In this document: positions 1 through 5,938 of the stretch, in pieces
Layout: every line of letters starts with the position of its first letter
Position numbering within the stretch: position 1 is the first letter of the stretch
NCBI GenBank assembly: GCA_039819065.1
Contig: JBCBSS010000211.1
Location: 1-9,036, forward strand
Direction of reading: 5' to 3'
Origin: JBCBSS01 sp039819065
GTDB lineage: Bacteria; Bacteroidota; Bacteroidia; Cytophagales; Cyclobacteriaceae
Length of the DNA: 9,036 nt
Position numbers and translations under genes: made by a program
The notes under the pieces: model-generated
Seen by the model: only the letters and a program-made list of their open reading frames with translations
What the model was told of the DNA's origin: nothing
Databases searched by the model: none

Positions 1-124
1 ATTCAAAAATAAACTTCTCAATGTACAGTAAATGCCATGTTTGTGTCGACCTGTTTACATCATTAAATATCAAATTGACTTTTATTGCAGTCTACATTGA
101 CCAGTTCGAATCTGATAATTAAAT

Positions 125-128
125 GAGG
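125..128 (+). promoter_or_regulatory. Ribosome binding site of the GAF–phosphatase gene
   Basis: The sequence GAGG sits seven bases before the ATG at 136 and is complementary to the 3' end of 16S rRNA. It favours this start over the in-frame ATG at 166. The other genes in the window lack a comparable well-placed site. Confidence 0.6.
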
Positions 129-135
129 TAATATC

Positions 136-1458
136 ATGGGAAACATCGTTGAAGAAACCGACAATATGAGCCGTCTGGAGGAGTTAGAGGGTTATGCTGA
201 GAGCCTTAATATCCTGAACAAAGTAGGGCAATTATACAACCAGACTGAGCAGTATGAAGAAGTATTTAAGATCACTGCCAAATATACACCGACCATTATT
301 AAGACCGCCCTTCGTGCCAGTATAGTGCTAGTCAACGAAGGAGGGGAGACATACTCTGTTTTTGCTTTAGAAGGAAATGACGCTATACCCATAGGCGCGA
401 AAGTACCCCTCGAAAATACAGGAATAGAAGCTTGTATCCAGGCAAACGAATTAATCAACGAGAGTGACGCCAGATCCAAATCCTATACAGATTATCAAAT
501 GCTATCCAGTAATGGCATGTGCTGCATCATGAACGTTCCACTCGTTGATGGGGGTAAAGTACTGGGAACCCTCAACGTAGCTGGCAAAAGTAAGTTCAAC
601 TGGAGGGATGAAAAGCTATTGACTAAAATAGCTTCACTTTTAGCCTCTACCTTATCGAGCCGGCTTCTGTTTTCTAAGTTGCAAAAAGCACTCAGTCAAA
701 TCCAGAAGAGTATCAACTACGCTCAACGTATTCAAACGGCAGTTTTGCCTTCTGATGAAGAAATCAAAGACATCTTACCGAAGAGCTTCATATTTTATGA
801 GCCTAGAGATGTAGTGAGCGGTGATTTTTATTGGTATACCAAACTTGATAACAAAATTTTCTTTGCGGTCGGTGATTGTACCGGACATGGTGTGCCAGGC
901 TGTTTGATGACGATGCTAGGATATAATACCCTTAACCAGATAGTGCGTGAGTTAAGGTTCGGCGACCCATCTCTCATCTTATGCGAACTTGATAGTCGCA
1001 TCAGACATATACTCAGACAGAACGATAAAGATAACCGCATACATGATGGTATGGATATCATATTTTGTGTGATTGACACTGACACCAACAAACTCACTTT
1101 TGCTGGGGCAAAAAGATCTTTAATTATGATCAGGGATGGAGAACTGCATGAGTTCAAAGGTGATAAAAACCCAATCGGAGGTGGTTATTACAAGAGCAAG
1201 AACTTCACACTCCAGACTATTGACCTGCGTGAAGATGATTCATTCTATCTGTTTACCGATGGTATAACAGATCAATTCGGGGGTGACGTGCATAGAAAGT
1301 ACACTTCCAGAAAGCTCAAGGGTTTTATCCAAAGCATTCAAAGCCGCAGCATGGATACACAAGGTATTTACATTGAGAATGAATTTTTGAAGTGGAAATC
1401 CAGCTATCCTCAAACAGACGATGTGCTTATTGTAGGATTCAAACCCGTTTTTAACTAA
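136..1458 (+). CDS. GAF-domain PP2C/SpoIIE-type serine/threonine phosphatase (RsbU-like)
   Basis: This is a 440-residue soluble protein with no signal peptide or membrane segment. An N-terminal GAF sensor domain (about residues 20-180) ends with an F154-x3-D158-E159 motif resembling part of the NKFDE motif of ligand-binding GAF domains. A helical linker (about 180-205, containing INYAQRIQTAVLP) leads into a SpoIIE/PP2C-like phosphatase domain (about 205-437). The acidic metal-binding positions of that family are visible: D230 in SGDFYW, D247 in GDCTGHG, D375 in FTDGITD and D428/D429 in QTDDV. The family dephosphorylates Ser/Thr phosphoproteins, classically anti-anti-sigma factors of partner-switching pathways. 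The actual substrate here is unknown and no partner gene is in the window. The start at 136 is supported by GAGG seven bases upstream; the in-frame ATG at 166 has no such site. It looks monocistronic and ends at a hairpin terminator. Domain calls are firm, the pathway is inference. Confidence 0.9.
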   Translation: MGNIVEETDNMSRLEELEGYAESLNILNKVGQLYNQTEQYEEVFKITAKYTPTIIKTALRASIVLVNEGGETYSVFALEGNDAIPIGAKVPLENTGIEACIQANELINESDARSKSYTDYQMLSSNGMCCIMNVPLVDGGKVLGTLNVAGKSKFNWRDEKLLTKIASLLASTLSSRLLFSKLQKALSQIQKSINYAQRIQTAVLPSDEEIKDILPKSFIFYEPRDVVSGDFYWYTKLDNKIFFAVGDCTGHGVPGCLMTMLGYNTLNQIVRELRFGDPSLILCELDSRIRHILRQNDKDNRIHDGMDIIFCVIDTDTNKLTFAGAKRSLIMIRDGELHEFKGDKNPIGGGYYKSKNFTLQTIDLREDDSFYLFTDGITDQFGGDVHRKYTSRKLKGFIQSIQSRSMDTQGIYIENEFLKWKSSYPQTDDVLIVGFKPVFN

Positions 1459-1470
1459 GAACTGGAAATG

Positions 1471-1519
1471 AAAAGAGGTTGACTCACAACTAAGCTGTTT
1501 TGAGCCAACCTCTTTTTTT
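1471..1519. terminator. Rho-independent terminator between convergent phosphatase gene and clpB
   Basis: AAAGAGGTTG (1472-1481) pairs with CAACCTCTTT (1506-1515). After one A/C mismatch, CTCA (1483-1486) pairs with TGAG (1501-1504), leaving a 14-nt loop. A run of seven T (1513-1519) follows on the plus strand, so it should end the phosphatase transcript 13 bases past the stop codon. On the minus strand the T-run is only four long, so termination of clpB here is plausible but weaker. Confidence 0.85.
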
Positions 1520-1538
1520 GTACTTATAGGTTCTAAGC

Positions 1539-4151
1539 CTAAATCTCTATTTCATCCAGGTTGATGAATTCTACCTGGCCTTCATCGTTTACATCGATGG
1601 CTACCACGCTTTCCTTGTGTACTTTGCCAGCCAGTATTTCCTTAGAAAGTTTATTCAATATTTCTCGCTGTAGCACTCTTTTCAAAGGCCTGGCACCGAA
1701 TTGCGGATCAAAACCAATATTACCCAAATAATCTAAAGCGCGATCAGATATCTCCAGTTTGATACCGCCTTCTTCCAGTCGCTGTTGAATTAGCTTAAAC
1801 TGAATGTCAACAATCTTTCTAATATCCTCAAGCGATAATGGTCTGAACATGATGGTTTCATCAATCCTGTTCAAAAACTCCGGTCTTACTGACTTTTTCA
1901 ACAACTCGAACACCGCAAGCTTAGTTTGCTCCATGATTTCATCTTCAACCTCTGGGGTCATCTTCTCAAAGCTTTCCTGGATCAGATGAGAGCCGATGTT
2001 GGTAGTCATTATGATGATGGTATTCTTGAAGTTGGCTATTCTCCCTTTGTTATCAGTCAACCTACCATCATCCAGTACCTGCAGGAGGATGTTGAATACA
2101 TCAGGGTGTGCCTTTTCGATTTCATCTAGTAGAATCACCGAATATGGCTTCCTGCGCACTGACTCTGTAAGCTGTCCACCCTCATCGTAGCCGACATATC
2201 CCGGAGGTGCTCCTATCAGTCTACTTACAGAATGCCTTTCCTGGTACTCAGACATGTCAATCCTCACCATGGCATTCTCATCATTGAAAAGGTACTCAGC
2301 TAATGCTTTTGACAGCTCAGTTTTACCTACACCTGTGGTGCCCAGAAATATGAATGAGCCGATCGGTCGTTTGGGATCTTGCAAGCCAGCCCTACTTCTA
2401 CGTACCGCATCACTCAATGCCTCAATCGCTTCTTCTTGCCCAGCAACGCGTTTGCCTAATTCCTCTTCCAAATACAACAACTTCTCCCTTTCACTTTGCA
2501 GCATTTTAGAAACTGGTATGCCAGTCCATTTGGCCACCACCTCTGCGATGTCTTCGCTATCAACCTCTTCTTTTAGCAGTGAATCGGCTCCCTGCATTTC
2601 GCTCATTTTGACTTTCAAGTCCTCCAGTTTCTGCTCACTCTCCTGGATTTTTCCATAACGCAATTCTGCCACCCTGCCGTAGTCACCCGCTCTTTCTGCC
2701 TGCTCAGCCTCCAACTTGTACTTTTCTATATTCTCCTTCTCAAGCTGAATGCCCTGTATGACGCCTTTTTCGTTTTCCCATTTGGCTTTAAGCTCGTTAC
2801 GGCTATCGGTTAGTTCAGCAATTACCTTATTGAGTTGACTTTCTTTTTCTTTATCCTTTTCCCTCCGTATCGCTTCACGCTCGATTTCCAGTTGCATGAT
2901 CCTTCTTTGCAACTCGTCTAGCTCTTCCGGTAGGGAATCTATCTCTATCCTCAATTTAGCCGCTGCTTCATCCATGAGGTCAATGGCTTTGTCGGGCAGA
3001 TACCTATCGGATATATAGCGACTCGATAGCTCAACTGCGGCTATCACAGCGTCATCTTTTATTCTAACACCATGATGCAGTTCATATTTATCTTTAATGC
3101 CTCTGAGGATAGAAATCGCATCTTCTGGACTTGGTTCGTCGACCATCACTGCCTGGAAACGACGTTCTAAAGCTTTGTCCTTCTCAATGTACTTTTGATA
3201 TTCCTTCAGGGTGGTAGCACCGATTGCATGTAATTCTCCACGTGCGAGGGCAGGTTTCAGTAAGTTGGCCGCATCCATGGCGCCTTCACCGCCACCACCG
3301 GCTCCGATCAAGGTATGTATCTCATCAATGAATAGAATGATCTCACCATTTGAGTCGGTGACCTCTTTAATGACCGCTTTAAGCCTTTCTTCAAATTCAC
3401 CTTTGTACTTGGCTCCGGCAACCAACAAACCCATGTCTAGTGAGATGATGGTTTTGCTGCGCAGGTTTTCCGGTACATCCCCATCCACTATCCTTTGCGC
3501 CATCCCCTCTACAATAGCCGTTTTACCTACGCCCGGTTCCCCTAGTAGAATGGGGTTATTCTTGGTGCGTCGCGATAGAATTTGAAGCACCCGTCTGATT
3601 TCTTCATCTCGGCCAATAACCGGGTCTATTTTACCCTGCTTGGCTAATTCATTCAGGTTATTAGAATACCTCTCCAGCGATTTATATTTTGATTCAGCAT
3701 TCTGGTCAGTCACACTATTTCCTCCTCTCAATTCTTTAATGGCAGTGATTAGTGACTTCTTGTCAAAGCCGGTATCTTTTAGCAACGTGCCTACCTTTTC
3801 TTTACCGGCAAGCAATCCTAGTATAATATGTTCAACTGCAATGTATTCATCTGAGAATTCTTTGAGCATGCCTTCTGCCTTTTGCAGTGCAGCGGCAGAA
3901 TCATTGGCTAAATAAGGTTGTTGACCTGATACCTTGGGATATCCGGTGATGATCTCTTCCAACTTACTTTCAAGATGTACTTTGTTGACATTCAGCTTTT
4001 TAATGAGAAATGAAATTACATTTTCATCCGCCAAAAGTACCGCTTTCAGTAAGTGACCCGGTTCTATAGCCTGTTGGCCATTGCCCATGGCTATCTCTGC
4101 TGCTTTTTGTAGCACTTCCTGTGATTTAATGGTGTATTTATCAAAATTCAT
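1539..4151 (-). CDS. clpB: ATP-dependent chaperone ClpB (Hsp100 disaggregase)
   Basis: This 870-residue protein is full length for ClpB. The order is: N-terminal double Clp repeat domain (about 1-145); first AAA+ module with Walker A GEPGVGKT (204-211, K210), Walker B D276-E277, pore-loop Tyr249 and arginine-finger R330/R331; a long charged coiled-coil middle domain (about 405-530); and second AAA+ module with Walker A GTTGVGKT (604-611, K610), Walker B D676-E677, pore-loop GYVG (651-654) and sensor-2 GARPLKR (819-825). The coiled-coil middle domain separates it from ClpA, and no ClpP-binding IGF/L tripeptide was noticed. ClpB forms cytosolic hexamers that thread aggregated proteins through the central pore, working with DnaK/DnaJ/GrpE. 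All catalytic residues look intact. It is probably transcribed alone from the 384-bp region upstream. No CIRCE element was seen there, so heat-shock control cannot be assigned from sequence. Confidence 0.98.
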   Translation of the reverse strand: MNFDKYTIKSQEVLQKAAEIAMGNGQQAIEPGHLLKAVLLADENVISFLIKKLNVNKVHLESKLEEIITGYPKVSGQQPYLANDSAAALQKAEGMLKEFSDEYIAVEHIILGLLAGKEKVGTLLKDTGFDKKSLITAIKELRGGNSVTDQNAESKYKSLERYSNNLNELAKQGKIDPVIGRDEEIRRVLQILSRRTKNNPILLGEPGVGKTAIVEGMAQRIVDGDVPENLRSKTIISLDMGLLVAGAKYKGEFEERLKAVIKEVTDSNGEIILFIDEIHTLIGAGGGGEGAMDAANLLKPALARGELHAIGATTLKEYQKYIEKDKALERRFQAVMVDEPSPEDAISILRGIKDKYELHHGVRIKDDAVIAAVELSSRYISDRYLPDKAIDLMDEAAAKLRIEIDSLPEELDELQRRIMQLEIEREAIRREKDKEKESQLNKVIAELTDSRNELKAKWENEKGVIQGIQLEKENIEKYKLEAEQAERAGDYGRVAELRYGKIQESEQKLEDLKVKMSEMQGADSLLKEEVDSEDIAEVVAKWTGIPVSKMLQSEREKLLYLEEELGKRVAGQEEAIEALSDAVRRSRAGLQDPKRPIGSFIFLGTTGVGKTELSKALAEYLFNDENAMVRIDMSEYQERHSVSRLIGAPPGYVGYDEGGQLTESVRRKPYSVILLDEIEKAHPDVFNILLQVLDDGRLTDNKGRIANFKNTIIIMTTNIGSHLIQESFEKMTPEVEDEIMEQTKLAVFELLKKSVRPEFLNRIDETIMFRPLSLEDIRKIVDIQFKLIQQRLEEGGIKLEISDRALDYLGNIGFDPQFGARPLKRVLQREILNKLSKEILAGKVHKESVVAIDVNDEGQVEFINLDEIEI

Positions 4152-4214
4152 CGCCTTAAACTTATTTCAATTCAACATCTCTTCTAGCTGATCAAAAGCC
4201 AAACCATTTGCTTA

Positions 4215-4224
4215 TTTGGCCAAA
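4215..4224. repeat. Perfect palindrome TTTGGCCAAA
   Basis: A 10-bp perfect palindrome lies about 64 bp upstream of the clpB start codon. It is a possible operator half or full site, but a palindrome this short can arise by chance and no family-specific match is recognised. Confidence 0.3.
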
Positions 4225-4280
4225 AACCGGAAATTTTGACTGAAAAAATAACCAAAATCCCTCAAAATAAGACATTTTGT

Positions 4281-4295
4281 CATTCTTTTAGAATG
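4281..4295. repeat. Inverted repeat CATTCT-TTT-AGAATG
   Basis: Six-base perfect arms flank a three-base loop, about 130 bp upstream of clpB. It could be an operator or a weak hairpin. CTCTTTTTG follows on the plus strand, but the stem is too A/T-rich to call a terminator. Confidence 0.35.
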
Positions 4296-4302
4296 CTCTT
4301 TT

Positions 4303-4316
4303 TGTTCATGAGAACA
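4303..4316. repeat. Inverted repeat TGTTC-ATGA-GAACA
   Basis: Five-base arms surround a four-base spacer, only seven bases from the preceding inverted repeat. The spacing suggests a possible compound regulatory site, but no known regulator consensus is recognised. Confidence 0.3.
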
Positions 4317-4489
4317 GATAAGCTCTGGAATAATTTTAAAAGTAATAATGGTAGAATCGCTTTGAATGTTTTGCCGATAGCCGTGCCCGCAATTTGGGGT
4401 AATGTATCTTTTGACCGATCATCTTATTTTTAAGGAAAGATTAATTAAACTTAAAATGCACCTTTTTTGATGGCTGGAATTGATTTTTC

Positions 4490-4516
4490 TTGAATTATAG
4501 AATAACTTAAACTTTG
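4490..4516 (+). promoter_or_regulatory. Possible Bacteroidota-type promoter of the TPR-protein gene
   Basis: TTG (4490-4492) and AAACTTTG (4509-4516) resemble the -33 TTG and -7 TAnnTTTG elements of the Bacteroidota housekeeping sigma factor. The -7 element differs at its first base, and the 16-base gap is slightly short for the family. Transcription would start roughly 10-15 bases before the ATG at 4536, giving a very short leader. This is a weak call. Confidence 0.3.
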
Positions 4517-4535
4517 GCTAAAGATCAAACTGATT

Positions 4536-5840
4536 ATGAAAAGAATTCTACTTACTGTTATAGCTTTTACAACACTAGCTTCAGTAGCTACTGCCCAGAA
4601 CGGTTGGAAATGGCCTGAAGATAAAGCTACTGCTGAAGAAAAGAACGCCTTATACACAGATGCATTAAGACTGGAAAACTACCCGGATGCTATTGAGCCA
4701 TTACAATGGCTGATAGATAACGCACCTGATCTTAATTCATCTCTTTACATCAATGGCGCCAAGATCTACAAGAAACTGGCGAATGATGAGGGAGACAAAC
4801 AGAAGAAAGTAGCATATCAGGAAAAGGTACTGGATATGTATGATCTGCGTATCAAATACTTTGGTGATGAAGCTGAGGTATTGGATAGAAAGGCCTACGA
4901 TGCTTATAAATACTATAAGGACAGAAAAGATAAGTACAAAGACCTTTTTGAACTCTACGAAAGAACATTCGAGCTGAACGGAGAGAATATAAGCAGTAAT
5001 AACCTAGTGGCCTATATGGATGTAATTAGGCGCTATAAACTCACTGGCGGTGATATCAATGACGATCAGGTACTTGAGCGTTATGACAAGATCATGGTGA
5101 TAGTGGACAAGAAGATAGCCAATGGTGAGAATGCTGCAAGACTAGAGAAGAATAAAGAGTTTATAGATAAAATGTTAACCTCGGTTGTTACGGTTGATTG
5201 TAACTTCATTGAGAACAAACTAGGTCCAAAATTGGATGAAGAGCCTGATAATGTCGGTTTAGCCAAGAAGATTATAGGTCTTTCTTTAGCCAGTGATTGT
5301 AGTGGTAGTCCTATCTTCATTAAGGCGGCTAAGGTAGTTGACAGAATTGAGCCTGACTTTGGAATCGCCAAGAATATCGCGATCAAAGCGGCCTCTGCCG
5401 GCAATATGGATGAAGCTTTGACTTACTTTGAAAGAGCTATAGAGTTAGCTGATACTGACGAGAGAAAAGGGGATGTATTGATCCAAATAGCTTCTATCAT
5501 GCGTGGTAAAGGTAGAAAGTCCGATGCACGTAAATATGCTAATCAGGCGGCAGCGGCTAATCCAGCGGTTGCCTCTAAAGCTTATAAACTGATTGGAGAC
5601 CTATATTACACTAGCTTCGATGCGTGTAAAAAGGGTCAGGATAAAGTAAAAGACAGAGCAGTTTTCTTCGCTGCATATAAAATGTATCAAAGAGCAGGGG
5701 ATGCTAAAAGTGCCGCTTCTGCCAAGAGCCAATTCCCTTCTATCGAAGAGATATTTGAATATAACTACAAAGAAGGATCTACCATTAACGTTGGATGTTG
5801 GATCAACGAAACTGTAAAGATCGAAAGAAGACCGCAGTAA
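4536..5840 (+). CDS. Exported tetratricopeptide-repeat protein of unknown function
   Basis: The 434-residue product begins with a classical Sec signal peptide: K2R3, a hydrophobic core to about residue 16, and probable signal peptidase I cleavage after A20 (ATA|QN). It has no lipobox, so it should be a soluble periplasmic or secreted protein. The rest is mainly helical. TPR-like helix pairs are recognisable at about 37-80 (with NYPDAIEPLQWLI), 276-308 (with GNMDEALTYFERAIEL), 311-345 and 346-400. The segment at about 90-215 is rich in Tyr, Lys and Asp. The mature protein has four cysteines (C222, C255, C364, C421), which could form disulfides after export. The C-terminal stretch TINVGCWINETVKIERR is not TPR and looks like a family signature. 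From memory, similar proteins are widespread and uncharacterised in Cytophagales. It is monocistronic, between its own promoter region and a strong terminator. TPRs imply protein binding; the partner is unknown. Confidence 0.85.
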   Translation: MKRILLTVIAFTTLASVATAQNGWKWPEDKATAEEKNALYTDALRLENYPDAIEPLQWLIDNAPDLNSSLYINGAKIYKKLANDEGDKQKKVAYQEKVLDMYDLRIKYFGDEAEVLDRKAYDAYKYYKDRKDKYKDLFELYERTFELNGENISSNNLVAYMDVIRRYKLTGGDINDDQVLERYDKIMVIVDKKIANGENAARLEKNKEFIDKMLTSVVTVDCNFIENKLGPKLDEEPDNVGLAKKIIGLSLASDCSGSPIFIKAAKVVDRIEPDFGIAKNIAIKAASAGNMDEALTYFERAIELADTDERKGDVLIQIASIMRGKGRKSDARKYANQAAAANPAVASKAYKLIGDLYYTSFDACKKGQDKVKDRAVFFAAYKMYQRAGDAKSAASAKSQFPSIEEIFEYNYKEGSTINVGCWINETVKIERRPQ

Positions 5841-5844
5841 CACT

Positions 5845-5854
5845 TATTAGACCT
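5845..5854. repeat. Direct repeat TATTAGACCT, copy 1
   Basis: This 10-bp sequence recurs exactly at 5929-5938, so the two copies flank the 74-bp region holding the terminator and an adjacent inverted repeat. It may be chance or a trace of a local duplication. Confidence 0.3.
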
Positions 5855-5863
5855 AAACCAAAC

Positions 5864-5900
5864 AAAAAAGCCGTATCCAACGAGGATACGGCTTTTTTTT
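5864..5900. terminator. Bidirectional Rho-independent terminator between TPR gene and GH65 gene
   Basis: GCCGTATCC (5870-5878) pairs perfectly with GGATACGGC (5884-5892) around a five-base loop (AACGA). Six A precede the stem (5864-5869) and eight T follow it (5893-5900), so each strand reads as a GC-rich hairpin followed by a T-run. It should end both the TPR-protein transcript (stop 24 bases away) and the pgmB–GH65 operon transcript. Confidence 0.95.
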
Positions 5901-5903
5901 ATT

Positions 5904-5926
5904 GCCTTAAGCTAAGTAAGGCTTAG
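5904..5926. repeat. Overlapping inverted repeats beside the terminator
   Basis: GCCTTA (5904-5909) pairs with TAAGGC (5917-5922), and CTAAG (5912-5916) pairs with CTTAG (5922-5926). The two hairpins overlap and so exclude each other. They lie between the GH65 stop codon and the main terminator, in the 3' untranslated part of the sugar operon mRNA. They may protect the 3' end or may be incidental. Confidence 0.35.
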
Positions 5927-5928
5927 TG

Positions 5929-5938
5929 TATTAGACCT
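5929..5938. repeat. Direct repeat TATTAGACCT, copy 2
   Basis: This is the exact second copy of the 10-mer at 5845-5854. It overlaps the stop codon (5931-5933) and the last sense codons of the GH65 gene. Confidence 0.3.

Larger units (their letters stand above)
4152..4535. promoter_or_regulatory. 384-bp divergent intergenic region between clpB and the TPR-protein gene
   Basis: This stretch separates two divergently transcribed genes and so must hold the promoter of each. It is A/T-rich and contains no credible gene; the only plus-strand frame of any length starts with TTG and resembles nothing. It holds three short inverted repeats, listed separately. I could not place a confident Bacteroidota-type promoter (TTG near -33, TAnnTTTG near -7) for clpB. 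A partial match for the TPR gene is listed separately. No CIRCE (TTAGCACTC-N9-GAGTGCTAA) heat-shock operator was found. Confidence 0.6.

Noticed and set aside
75..100. Possible promoter before the phosphatase gene (TTG at 75-77 and TACATTGA at 93-100)
   Set aside because: The second element misses the TAnnTTTG consensus and the 15-base gap is too short, so I did not call it. No other feature is visible in 1-124.
828..1157. A 109-codon minus-strand frame inside the phosphatase gene
   Set aside because: It lies opposite the conserved phosphatase domain, is Ser/Leu-rich, and has no supporting start signal or homology that I recognise.
3211..3585. A 124-codon frame antisense to clpB (and similar frames at 2254-2658 and 3640-3915)
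   Set aside because: These are low-complexity Ser/Pro-rich translations on the complement of strongly conserved clpB codons, including its Walker motifs. They are shadows of the real gene.
1539..4151. Whether this could be ClpA or ClpC rather than ClpB
   Set aside because: The long coiled-coil middle domain (about 405-530) and overall length fit ClpB, and no ClpP-docking tripeptide was noticed.
4157..4164. TAAGTTTA on the minus strand as a clpB -7 promoter element
   Set aside because: It ends only five bases before the clpB start codon and has no TTG at the right distance, so it would require a leaderless transcript.
4236..4433. A 65-codon plus-strand reading frame in the clpB/TPR intergenic region
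   Set aside because: It starts with TTG, has no ribosome binding site, and its predicted protein has no recognisable domain or composition of a real gene. It crosses the inverted repeats and is most likely open by chance.
4451..4657. A minus-strand frame that could encode a small hydrophobic protein across the TPR-gene start
   Set aside because: Its hydrophobic stretch is the reverse reading of the TPR protein's signal-peptide region. The forward gene has far better support.
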